Shown piece by piece: positions 1 through 6,073 of a stretch of 7,313 bases of DNA; position 1 is the first letter of the stretch; every line of letters starts with the position of its first letter. Position numbers and translations under genes: made by a program. Under the pieces are notes generated by a model that saw only the letters and a program-made list of their open reading frames with translations, had not been told where the DNA came from and searched no databases. The stretch comes from an uncultured Hyphomicrobiales bacterium (GTDB lineage Bacteria > Pseudomonadota > Alphaproteobacteria > Rhizobiales > CAJQND01), in assembly GCA_905479595.1 (NCBI GenBank), contig CAJQND010000025.1:1-7313 (forward strand), written 5' to 3'.

Positions 1-2
1 TT

Positions 3-278
3 CCGCTTTTCGCTCTTGGTCCATTTCTCGGTGCGGCTCTTGCGGTTGGTGTTGCTGCAATAATTCTCGGCGCTTCAACCAGCAACGCGGGCAGGGGGGC
101 AGCAATGCTTGCCGCCGCCATGGCGCTCATCTCGTTTGGCCCGCAAAAATGGATAGATCCGTCAATCGGTCAAATTTGGCCTGCCATACTGTTTGGGCAA
201 ATCGCCGTGATTGTAATATCTGCCACTTGCATCTCAGGCTGGCGGAGCAACAACCTCTCTGAGGAGGTGCAATCATGA
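3..278 (+). CDS. Integral membrane protein, C-terminal part (5' end outside window)
   Basis: The frame starting at base 3 is open from the window edge to a TGA at 276-278 and gives 91 residues. I do not recognise the family. Visible are three hydrophobic stretches: about residues 1-24 (rich in Ala, Gly, Leu, Val), 32-45, and 58-78, separated by short polar loops, the second of which contains FGPQKWIDPS followed by IWPAILFGQ. A polar tail (about residues 79-91) ends the protein. This is the pattern of a small inner-membrane protein with several transmembrane helices. The other two forward frames are interrupted (frame 1 stops at 61-63) or read as unlikely Cys/Arg-rich protein, so this frame is chosen. 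Its stop overlaps the start of a short downstream ORF in an ATGA arrangement, typical of an operon. Function cannot be inferred from this fragment. Confidence 0.7.
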   Translation, partial: PLFALGPFLGAALAVGVAAIILGASTSNAGRGAAMLAAAMALISFGPQKWIDPSIGQIWPAILFGQIAVIVISATCISGWRSNNLSEEVQS

Positions 279-340
279 CAATCGGCACGCAACGCACCTT
301 CGTGATGGTGTCGCTCTTCATTGTGTTGAAAGGTGAGTAA
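275..340 (+). pseudogene. Short hydrophobic ORF (21 aa), possible truncated gene start
   Basis: An ATG at 275 overlaps the upstream TGA by the ATGA arrangement and is preceded by a strong Shine-Dalgarno sequence, GAGGAGGTG at 261-269, at good spacing. It encodes only 21 residues (begins MTIGTQRTF, then a hydrophobic run VMVSLFIVL, then KGE) before TAA at 338-340. The start signals are those of a real second operon gene, and the peptide resembles the beginning of a first transmembrane helix. The simplest reading is a gene whose remainder was lost by deletion or frameshift. A +1 shift near 331-345 would add only about 20 more residues before a stop at 404-406, so a single indel does not restore a long protein. 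It could instead be a genuine membrane micropeptide or a leader. No family was recognised. Confidence 0.35.
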
Positions 341-418
341 CCCAATGGCTTGCATCGGTGATCCACGGGTGTGCCACCAGGCTGGCATTGCGCCAGATAA
401 CGACTAACTACTGTATTG

Positions 419-447
419 TTGACGAAATGAAAAAACGAACCTAGCCT
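419..447 (+). promoter_or_regulatory. Possible sigma70-type promoter for the MDR oxidoreductase gene
   Basis: TTGACG at 419-424 matches five of six bases of the -35 consensus. After a 17-bp A-rich spacer, TAGCCT at 442-447 is a weaker -10 (TA...T kept). It lies about 50 bp before the ATG at 500. The rest of 341-499 shows no gene and no clear hairpin terminator. Prediction by eye only. Confidence 0.35.
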
Positions 448-499
448 TCTTTCCTAATCCAGCAACTTATGCGGTGTCGAGTAAAGAAAGGGGGGGCAA

Positions 500-1558
500 A
501 TGATTCCCGATGTGATGTCAGGTGTCTATCTAACCGGTCACGGTGGTCCTGATATGTTGGAATGGCGAGATTATATCCCGGTCCCGCCGCCTCGCGCCGG
601 GCAAGTCCTGGTCAAGGTATCGGCGGCGGGGGTAAACAATACCGATATCAACACCCGCGTCGGTTGGTATTCCTCCGATGTTTCTGGTGCCACCGAGGAC
701 GTCGGAGAAGATTCCGATATCGAAGACGGAGGTTGGGGCGCTGCGATCAATTTTCCACGCATTCAGGGTGGCGATATTTGCGGCACCGTCGTTGCCGTTG
801 GGGAAGGCGTCAACTCTGTCGAACTTGGTGCTCGGGTGACCAGTCAGATCAACATTCCAAGACCGACACCTGAAAATCCCTTTGCATATGTGGCCCTCGG
901 TTCGGAATTGAATGGGGCCTTTGCAGAGTACTGTTTGTTGCAGGAAGACGAAATTTTCGATGTCAGTGGTTCACCGCTTTCGGACGAGGAAATTGCCGCG
1001 ATCCCCTGCGGCTTCGGCACCGCCTACAACCTGCTGTCTCGATCCGGTGTTTGCGAGGGTCAAAATGTTTTGGTCACGGGAGCGTCCGGCGTTGTAGGCC
1101 TAGCAGCGGTGCAGCTGGCGGCGCTGCGCGGCGCACAGGTGACCGGGATTGCCGCGGACGAAAAGGCGGCAACTGTGCGACAGGTTGGTGCCAAAGAGGT
1201 GCTGTCACGTTCAGCGGTTCTTCCAACGCAACACTTCGATGCGGTCATCGATGTCGTGGCTGGAAAGGTTTGGCCAGACCTTATCCGCGCCCTGAAACCG
1301 GGTGGCCATTACGCAGTGTCAGGTGCAATCGCAGGACCCATTGTCGAGGCCGATTTGCGCGAAATCTACCTGACTGACATCACCATTCACGGCTGTTCTT
1401 TTATGTCGCGTGAGGTATTTTCGGGGCTGGTCGATTTGATGATTGAAGGGCGGGTGAAGCCTACTATCGCCAAAACTTATCCATTGCGCGACATTGCTCA
1501 GGCTCAGGCGGATTTTCAAACGAAGAAAAGTGCGGGCAAACTGATTCTCTTGCCGTGA
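500..1558 (+). CDS. Zinc-independent MDR-family oxidoreductase (quinone oxidoreductase / alcohol dehydrogenase-like)
   Basis: A 352-residue, apparently soluble cytoplasmic member of the medium-chain dehydrogenase/reductase superfamily (Qor-like, COG0604 type), expected to use NAD(P)H to reduce quinones or activated enones, or to oxidise an alcohol. The N-terminal GroES-like domain (about 1-150) carries AAGVNNTDINTR (42-53) and the conserved RIQGGDICG (87-95). The Cys and GHE residues that bind catalytic zinc in classical alcohol dehydrogenases are absent (Asn at the Cys position, GD instead of GHE). The Rossmann domain has the dinucleotide loop VTGASGVVGLAAVQLA (192-207) and a later KPGGHYAVSGAIAG (266-279); the C-terminal strand ends AGKLILLP. 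An acidic insertion occupies residues 60-80 between the two N-terminal motifs. The start is supported by a G-rich ribosome binding site at 486-496. Substrate unknown; it may serve the monooxygenase/hydrolase genes downstream, but a 307-bp gap separates them. Confidence 0.9.
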   Translation: MIPDVMSGVYLTGHGGPDMLEWRDYIPVPPPRAGQVLVKVSAAGVNNTDINTRVGWYSSDVSGATEDVGEDSDIEDGGWGAAINFPRIQGGDICGTVVAVGEGVNSVELGARVTSQINIPRPTPENPFAYVALGSELNGAFAEYCLLQEDEIFDVSGSPLSDEEIAAIPCGFGTAYNLLSRSGVCEGQNVLVTGASGVVGLAAVQLAALRGAQVTGIAADEKAATVRQVGAKEVLSRSAVLPTQHFDAVIDVVAGKVWPDLIRALKPGGHYAVSGAIAGPIVEADLREIYLTDITIHGCSFMSREVFSGLVDLMIEGRVKPTIAKTYPLRDIAQAQADFQTKKSAGKLILLP

Positions 1559-1865
1559 GAAATTCCATTCGTAGAAGCGACCGCCAGGGCAAGGGATTGC
1601 TTGGATATGAAAAGCTGCGCGGTCCTGCCCTTTGGGTGCCCAGTCGGCATTGGTCTCATCCTGGCCGTTCAGCCGAAGCACAGCAATTGGCAATTTAGGC
1701 TCAATGTTGCCAGTTGATGCAACTGTAGACCATTTTTCTTGAGCGTTTAAAAATCAAGTCCATTCAGTCGTTGGAGTATACCATATAAATTCGTTTTCCT
1801 GATTATCAGTTTCGCGCCATATTGGTGTTCTTGAACTTCAATGCAATTACATCAAGGCGTTCGAT
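1559..1865. other. 307-bp intergenic region with possible gene remnant and AT-rich promoter zone
   Basis: This gap has two halves. Bases 1559 to about 1720 have the composition of the neighbouring genes and stay open in more than one frame. On the minus strand an uninterrupted reading frame running through about 1755-1559 gives a protein-like peptide including LPIAVLRLNGQDETNADW and CPGGRFYEWNF, without an ATG or a ribosome binding site, and then continues antisense into the MDR gene. It may be a decayed gene fragment; I recognise no family. Bases 1720-1865 are AT-rich and probably hold the promoter of the next gene. The only -10-like element is TATAAA at 1784-1789, with no convincing -35 (CATTCA at 1761-1766). 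No terminator hairpin with a T tract was seen after the MDR gene. Confidence 0.35.
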
Positions 1866-2909
1866 ATGGATTTCAGCCTTCAGCTTTCGGCGTATTATCC
1901 TGATAAATCATATGGTGGTGACCGGCTTTACGCCGACATGCTGGAACAGGCAGTATTGGGCGATAGGCTCGGTTTTGACGCGGTGTCACTGACCGAGCAC
2001 CATCTGATCAATATCTTGCTCATGCCCGCGCCGTTACAGTTTGCGGTAAAAATCGCAGATGCGACTTCAAAAATCAAAATCATCACCTCGGTAGCGGTGC
2101 TGCCCCTTCATGACATGCGGATTTATGCCGGTGAGGTGATTGTCGCAGATATCTTTACCGATCAGCGTTTGATGCTCGGTGTGGGGCGGGGTGCATTTGC
2201 CTATGAAATGGAACGCCTGGGCACGCCAATGGAAACCAGCCGCGACAAATTCAATGAATCTCTCGATGTGCTCACCGCTTTGATGTGTGAAGAAGAAGTA
2301 TCCTGGGATGGAGAATACTATAAATTCGACCCGCTCACGGTCATGCCGCGCCCGGTGCGCCCCGGCGGGCCGCCAATCATGATGGCCGTATTGTCGCCGG
2401 AAGGAATTTATCACTGCACCAGGCGCGGTTTTCATATCCAGACCACGCCCCTGGCAGGTAATCACCAGTTAATGCTCGATCAGGTGGATGCCTTTCAACG
2501 GGCAAAAGGCGAAATGGGCCCCGATGGTGAGGCGCTTACGATATCCCTGTCCCGGGTCGCATTTACGTGTGAAAGCGAAAGTCAACGCCGCGCGCTTACC
2601 CAGGCGGCACAGGGTTATTATAGCCGCTTTGACAATGTTTTCACCGGCCCGGGAATAGTGGAGAATGGCATGATCGCACCATTGCCGCGCCAGCAAACTG
2701 CTGATGAGTTGGCACAAAGCCTTCTCATATGCGGGTCTTCGGAAATGGTCGATAAACTTGGGCCTTATGCAGAAGCTGGTATTGACCGGGTTATTTTGAA
2801 TTTTACTTTTGGGGCCGAACACGGCGAAACTCTGGAAGCCATTCAGCGCTTTGCCGAAGAGGTGATGCCGCATTTTACCAAAGAGGTCGCTTATGCCCAC
2901 GGTCATTGA
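1866..2909 (+). CDS. Luciferase-like (LLM class) flavin-dependent monooxygenase
   Basis: A 347-residue protein of the bacterial luciferase-like superfamily, TIM-barrel enzymes that use reduced FMN or F420 with or without O2. Full length for the family. Family features in order: DRLGFDAVSLTEHH (33-46), a substrate/flavin-side strand 2 motif; KIKIITSVAVLPLHD (69-83); RLMLGVGRGAFAYEMERLG (101-119), the glycine-rich phosphate-binding stretch; WDGEYYKFDPLTVMPRPV (147-164) followed by GGPPIMM, a hallmark of the group; and CGSSEMVDKL (289-298) near the C-terminus with GIDRVILNF (305-313). No signal peptide, so cytoplasmic. In an alphaproteobacterium FMNH2 is the likelier cofactor, which needs a separate flavin reductase not seen here. 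The start has only a weak AAGG at 1854-1857. It overlaps the next gene by 17 bases, so the two are translationally linked. Relatives include alkane, limonene and diketocamphane monooxygenases; the substrate here is unknown. Confidence 0.9.
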   Translation: MDFSLQLSAYYPDKSYGGDRLYADMLEQAVLGDRLGFDAVSLTEHHLINILLMPAPLQFAVKIADATSKIKIITSVAVLPLHDMRIYAGEVIVADIFTDQRLMLGVGRGAFAYEMERLGTPMETSRDKFNESLDVLTALMCEEEVSWDGEYYKFDPLTVMPRPVRPGGPPIMMAVLSPEGIYHCTRRGFHIQTTPLAGNHQLMLDQVDAFQRAKGEMGPDGEALTISLSRVAFTCESESQRRALTQAAQGYYSRFDNVFTGPGIVENGMIAPLPRQQTADELAQSLLICGSSEMVDKLGPYAEAGIDRVILNFTFGAEHGETLEAIQRFAEEVMPHFTKEVAYAHGH

Positions 2910-3669
2910 TTGCGAATACACGGTTGCGGGCGAGGGGCCGCCGCTGTTTCTTATCCACGGCATTGGGGCGGCGCGAGATACCTGGCGTTTTCTTGTGCCC
3001 ACACTCACCCAGCATTTCACAGTGATCACTTACGACCTGCGGGGCCATGGCACTTCACCCTTGGCGCAAGGCGAGTTTGGGCTCGATGATCTGGTCAATG
3101 ATCTTGAACAGGTGCGCGAGCGAAGTGGATTTGAGGAAGCACATTTTGCCGGCCACTCTCTTGGCGGCATGATTGGACCGGCCTATGCCGAAAAACACCC
3201 CGATCGGGTGTTGTCGCTTGGGCTTTTGTCAACGGCAGCCGGGCGTACGGAGGAAGATAGCGAAAAAGTCTGGGCTGTCGTGGAGGCGATGGAGGAAAAC
3301 GGCATTGGTCAGGTGCTCGATACCCTGGTGGACCGCTGGTACACAGACAATTTTATCGCCACCCATGGCGATCTTGTCGAGCGACGCCTCAAGCAGGTGA
3401 CCGGTATGGACGCAGATACATTCATGAATGTTTTCCGGATTTACGCAGGCACAGAGATGATGCCTTGGCTGCACGAGGTTGATGCGCCATGCCTGGTGCT
3501 GACCGGTGAATTCGATGGCGGCTGCAATCCGCGGCTCAACCGGTTAATCGCCGATGCCCTGCCAAATGCCGAACTTGTCATAATGCCAAACCTCAAGCAC
3601 TCCATTTTGTTGGAGGCCGGAGAAGAGGTCGCGCAGCAGATGGTCGATTTTATTGAGGACTTACCCTAG
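2893..3669 (+). CDS. Alpha/beta-fold hydrolase, 3-oxoadipate enol-lactonase-like
   Basis: A 258-residue single-domain alpha/beta hydrolase with a complete catalytic apparatus: oxyanion motif LIHGIG (20-25), YDLRGHGTSP (47-56) after strand 4, nucleophile elbow GHSLGG with Ser89, acid Asp208 in LTGEFDGGCNP, and catalytic His236 in PNLKHSILLE. A cap region lies between about 120 and 190. Length and motif spacing match PcaD/BioH-like esterases and lactonases; it lacks a signal peptide and should be cytoplasmic. The start overlaps the end of the luciferase-like monooxygenase gene by 17 bases and has a good ribosome binding site, AAGAGG at 2881-2886, six bases before the ATG. The pairing suggests that it hydrolyses an ester or lactone made by the monooxygenase, as in Baeyer-Villiger pathways. 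That is inference. The presence of only one such gene and no other protocatechuate genes argues against a true pcaD role. Confidence 0.88.
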   Translation: MPTVIDCEYTVAGEGPPLFLIHGIGAARDTWRFLVPTLTQHFTVITYDLRGHGTSPLAQGEFGLDDLVNDLEQVRERSGFEEAHFAGHSLGGMIGPAYAEKHPDRVLSLGLLSTAAGRTEEDSEKVWAVVEAMEENGIGQVLDTLVDRWYTDNFIATHGDLVERRLKQVTGMDADTFMNVFRIYAGTEMMPWLHEVDAPCLVLTGEFDGGCNPRLNRLIADALPNAELVIMPNLKHSILLEAGEEVAQQMVDFIEDLP

Positions 3670-3676
3670 ACATTCG

Positions 3677-3688
3677 GCCTCGCGAGGC
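3677..3688. repeat. Perfect 12-bp palindrome between hydrolase and helicase genes
   Basis: GCCTCGCGAGGC reads identically on both strands. It sits 8 bases after the hydrolase stop and about 42 bases before the helicase start. As RNA it would form only a 4-bp stem with a CGCG loop and has no following T run, so it is a poor terminator. It could be a protein-binding site or chance in a G+C-rich spacer. Confidence 0.3.
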
Positions 3689-3730
3689 GTACCAACGCGC
3701 TCGAACCCCAAAATTCTCGAAAGTCCAACC

Positions 3731-5593
3731 ATGACAATGTTCGAAGGCGTCGTTCCGGCCCTTGGCGAAGCGCTGACCAAGCGCGGCTACACAGAACTAA
3801 CGCCTGTTCAAAAAGCGGTTTTAACCGCGGAACTTGGCACGGCGGATGCGCTGGTCTCCGCGCAGACCGGTTCCGGCAAAACTGTGGCCTTTGGCCTGGC
3901 ACTGGCACCTGCGTTGCTTGAAGGCGCAGAGCGTTTTTCTCGCGCTGGAGCGCCCCTTGCATTGGTGGTTACACCAACCCGTGAGCTGGCCCTGCAGGTA
4001 ATGCGCGAGCTGGAATGGCTTTATGCATCAACGGGTGCAAGGTTGGCTTCGTGTGTGGGCGGTATGGATATGCGCGGCGAACGCCGAGCGCTCAAGAGCG
4101 GTGCGCATATTGTTGCCGGTACGCCCGGGCGTTTGCGCGATCATATTCAGCGCGGATCGCTGGATACCTCGCAACTGCGTGCTGTGGTTCTTGATGAGGC
4201 TGATGAAATGCTCGATATGGGCTTTCGTGAAGACCTGGAATTCATTCTTGAGTCCACGCCATCTGAACGCCGTACGATGATGTTTTCAGCAACAGTGCCG
4301 CGCACCATCGCCAATCTCGCCAAGAAGTACCAACGTGATGCGGTGCGGATTTCCACTTCGGAAGAACAAAAACAGCATCTCGATATTGAATACCGGGCAA
4401 TCACCGTTGCTGCCAATGAGCGCGAAAACGCCATTATCAACGTGCTGCGTTATTATGAAGCCAAAAACGCACTGGTGTTCTGCGCAACCCGCGCCACGGT
4501 GAGCCACATGACCGCAAGGTTTAACAATCGCGGATTTTCCGTGGTGGCGCTGTCAGGTGAGTTGAGTCAAAGCGAGCGCATCAATGCATTGCAAGCGATG
4601 CGCGATGGCCGCGCGCGTGTTTGTATCGCTACAGACGTTGCTGCTCGCGGTATTGATTTGCCAAACCTTGATCTCGTTATTCACGCAGACATGCCCACCA
4701 ATCGCGAGGGGCTTTTACACCGCAGCGGGCGCACCGGCCGGGCCGGACGCAAAGGGGTGAGTGCTCTCATCGTGCCCCATAATGCCCGCAAGCGCGCAGA
4801 GCGGCTATTGAACAGTGCTGGCATTAAAGCTGACTGGGGTAAGCCGCCATCAGTGGAAGATGTATCCAGGCGCGATGATGAACGCCTTCTTGCAGACCCC
4901 GTATTGACCACGCCTGCCAACGAAGATGAGCGCGTGTTAATCGACCAGATCACCGCCCGCCACAGCCCGGACCAACTGGCAGCAGCGTTTGTGCGTCTCT
5001 ATCGCGCCGGACAGTCTGCGCCGGAAGAAATTATGGATAAAACCCCACCCCAATCGTCTTCACCGGAGCGTAAAAGAAAACAACGCGATGAATTTGGTGA
5101 CAGCGTGTGGATTTCTATTTCCGTTGGTCGCCAGCAAAATGCGGAGCCACGCTGGCTTCTGCCCATGGTGTGCACGGCAGGCCAGTTGGGTAAACGCGAT
5201 GTGGGCGCAATCAAGATTCAAGACACTGAAACCTTCGTGCAGCTCGACGCCAAATGTGCAGATGCATTCTTTGATGCTCTTGGCCCAAACAAGGTGCTGG
5301 AGAAAAACATTACCGCCAAGCGCCTGGACGCTGCGCCGTCCAGTGTTAAGGATGATCGAGGCACGCCGTATGCTGAGAAGAAGCGCTCTGGTCCGCCAAA
5401 GAAATTTGGTCCTGGCGGCAAAACCCCCGGTGCATTTGGCAAGCCCGGAGGTAAACCAACACCAAACCGTGGCCGCTTCGCTGAATCTAATGTAGCTGCA
5501 GCGGGTGATGGAGAACGTCCGGCCTCAAAGCCAAAAAAGAAAAAACCCGGAAAGCGGGATTTTGGCAAGGCAAAGTCAAACCGGAAGAGTTAG
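3731..5593 (+). CDS. DEAD-box ATP-dependent RNA helicase with DbpA-like RNA-binding domain
   Basis: A 620-residue RNA helicase that uses ATP to unwind or remodel RNA, probably in ribosome assembly or mRNA turnover, perhaps in cold adaptation. Numbered from the ATG at 3731: Q motif GYTELTPVQ (19-27), motif I AQTGSGKT (44-51), Ia PTRELA (82-87), Ib TPGR (131-134), II DEAD (155-158), III SAT (186-188), IV LVFCAT (248-253), V ATDVAARGID (300-309), VI HRSGRTGRAGR (330-340). A linker is followed by a DbpA/CsdA-type RNA-binding domain (about 457-533, VWISISVGRQQN to ITAKRLD), then a disordered tail rich in Lys, Gly and Pro (about 540-620). The frame stays open upstream to an ATG at 3653 inside the hydrolase gene, but those 26 extra residues look non-conserved. 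MTMFEG at 3731, or MFEG at 3737, gives the normal helicase N-terminus. The ribosome binding site is weak. It follows the hydrolase by 61 bp, and no separate promoter is obvious. Confidence 0.93.
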   Translation: MTMFEGVVPALGEALTKRGYTELTPVQKAVLTAELGTADALVSAQTGSGKTVAFGLALAPALLEGAERFSRAGAPLALVVTPTRELALQVMRELEWLYASTGARLASCVGGMDMRGERRALKSGAHIVAGTPGRLRDHIQRGSLDTSQLRAVVLDEADEMLDMGFREDLEFILESTPSERRTMMFSATVPRTIANLAKKYQRDAVRISTSEEQKQHLDIEYRAITVAANERENAIINVLRYYEAKNALVFCATRATVSHMTARFNNRGFSVVALSGELSQSERINALQAMRDGRARVCIATDVAARGIDLPNLDLVIHADMPTNREGLLHRSGRTGRAGRKGVSALIVPHNARKRAERLLNSAGIKADWGKPPSVEDVSRRDDERLLADPVLTTPANEDERVLIDQITARHSPDQLAAAFVRLYRAGQSAPEEIMDKTPPQSSSPERKRKQRDEFGDSVWISISVGRQQNAEPRWLLPMVCTAGQLGKRDVGAIKIQDTETFVQLDAKCADAFFDALGPNKVLEKNITAKRLDAAPSSVKDDRGTPYAEKKRSGPPKKFGPGGKTPGAFGKPGGKPTPNRGRFAESNVAAAGDGERPASKPKKKKPGKRDFGKAKSNRKS

Positions 5594-5680
5594 TGCGGAC
5601 GATGGTGCAACTGTCCTCATGGTGAAAAACATGTTCACGGGCGCGCCAGGCACCGCATAGATTACGCGCCGGAGATTTCC
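5594..5680. terminator. Convergent spacer with two weak inverted repeats, possible terminator
   Basis: The helicase gene (plus) and zur (minus) end facing each other across 87 bp. Two inverted repeats are visible: GTGAA at 5622-5626 with TTCAC at 5634-5638 (7-base loop), and GGCGCG at 5640-5645 with CGCGCC at 5665-5670 (19-base loop). Neither is followed by a clear T tract on either strand, so bidirectional termination here is expected from the layout but only weakly supported by sequence. Confidence 0.25.
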
Positions 5681-6073
5681 CTAGTTTGTCTTGCACGCCG
5701 CGCATTTCCCCCTGATTTCAAGGGTTGTGGCCGTTGGCTGAAACTTGTTTTTTGTGCACCAGGCTCCTAGGTGGGTTTGCAAATCTTCGTTGGAAAACTC
5801 GCTTACAGAACCACAGGCGTCACAGATTGCGAAGGCAATGAGGGTGGCGTTGTGGCAATCTGGGTGGGCGCAGGCGACAAAAGAATTCAGGCTTTCGATA
5901 CGATGCACCAACCCGCGCTCCATGAGTTTTTCCAGTGCCCGGTAAATCTGCAAAGGCGCGCGCAAACCATCATCGCGCAGACAATCCAGAATGCTATAGG
6001 CGCTAAGTGGCGATTTGGCATCCGCCAGAGCGCCAAGAACGAGTTCCTGGTTTTTTGTTAATGCTGGGGTCAT
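5681..6073 (-). CDS. zur: Zinc uptake regulator Zur, Fur family repressor
   Basis: A 130-residue Fur-family metalloregulator that, when zinc-loaded, binds DNA and represses zinc uptake genes. The N-terminal winged-helix domain spans about 1-65, with the recognition region around RAPLQIYRALEKLMERGLV (38-56). The C-terminal dimerisation domain has two CxxC pairs, Cys84/Cys87 (ICDACG) and Cys124/Cys127 (GKCAAC), which hold the structural zinc. By comparison with E. coli Zur, His57, Cys68, His74 and Glu92 lie where the regulatory zinc site is found. The pattern VHRIES-NSFVAC favours Zur over Fur or PerR, and the zinc-transport neighbours support it strongly. It is shorter than E. coli Zur (171 residues), lacking a His-rich tail. 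The start ATG overlaps the znuB stop (ATGA), with AGGA at 6084-6081 seven bases upstream. As last gene of the operon it probably regulates its own synthesis. Confidence 0.93.
   Translation of the reverse strand: MTPALTKNQELVLGALADAKSPLSAYSILDCLRDDGLRAPLQIYRALEKLMERGLVHRIESLNSFVACAHPDCHNATLIAFAICDACGSVSEFSNEDLQTHLGAWCTKNKFQPTATTLEIRGKCAACKTN

Noticed and set aside
1771..1800. TTGGAG near TATAAA as a promoter pair before the monooxygenase
   Set aside because: TTGGAG (1771-1776) is only 7 bases from TATAAA (1784-1789), far too close for a sigma70 promoter; only the -10-like element is noted.
2469..3029. 186-codon minus-strand open frame across the monooxygenase-hydrolase junction
   Set aside because: Antisense to two well-supported genes; composition does not resemble a protein family and no ribosome binding site stands out.
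2893..3669. Calling the hydrolase pcaD (3-oxoadipate enol-lactonase)
   Set aside because: The fold and motifs fit but many esterases share them, and no other protocatechuate pathway genes are present.
4989..5495. 168-codon plus-strand frame within the helicase C-terminal region
   Set aside because: Alternate frame of the RNA-binding domain and tail; the helicase frame carries the conserved domain, and this frame is Arg/Ser/Trp/Cys-rich noise.
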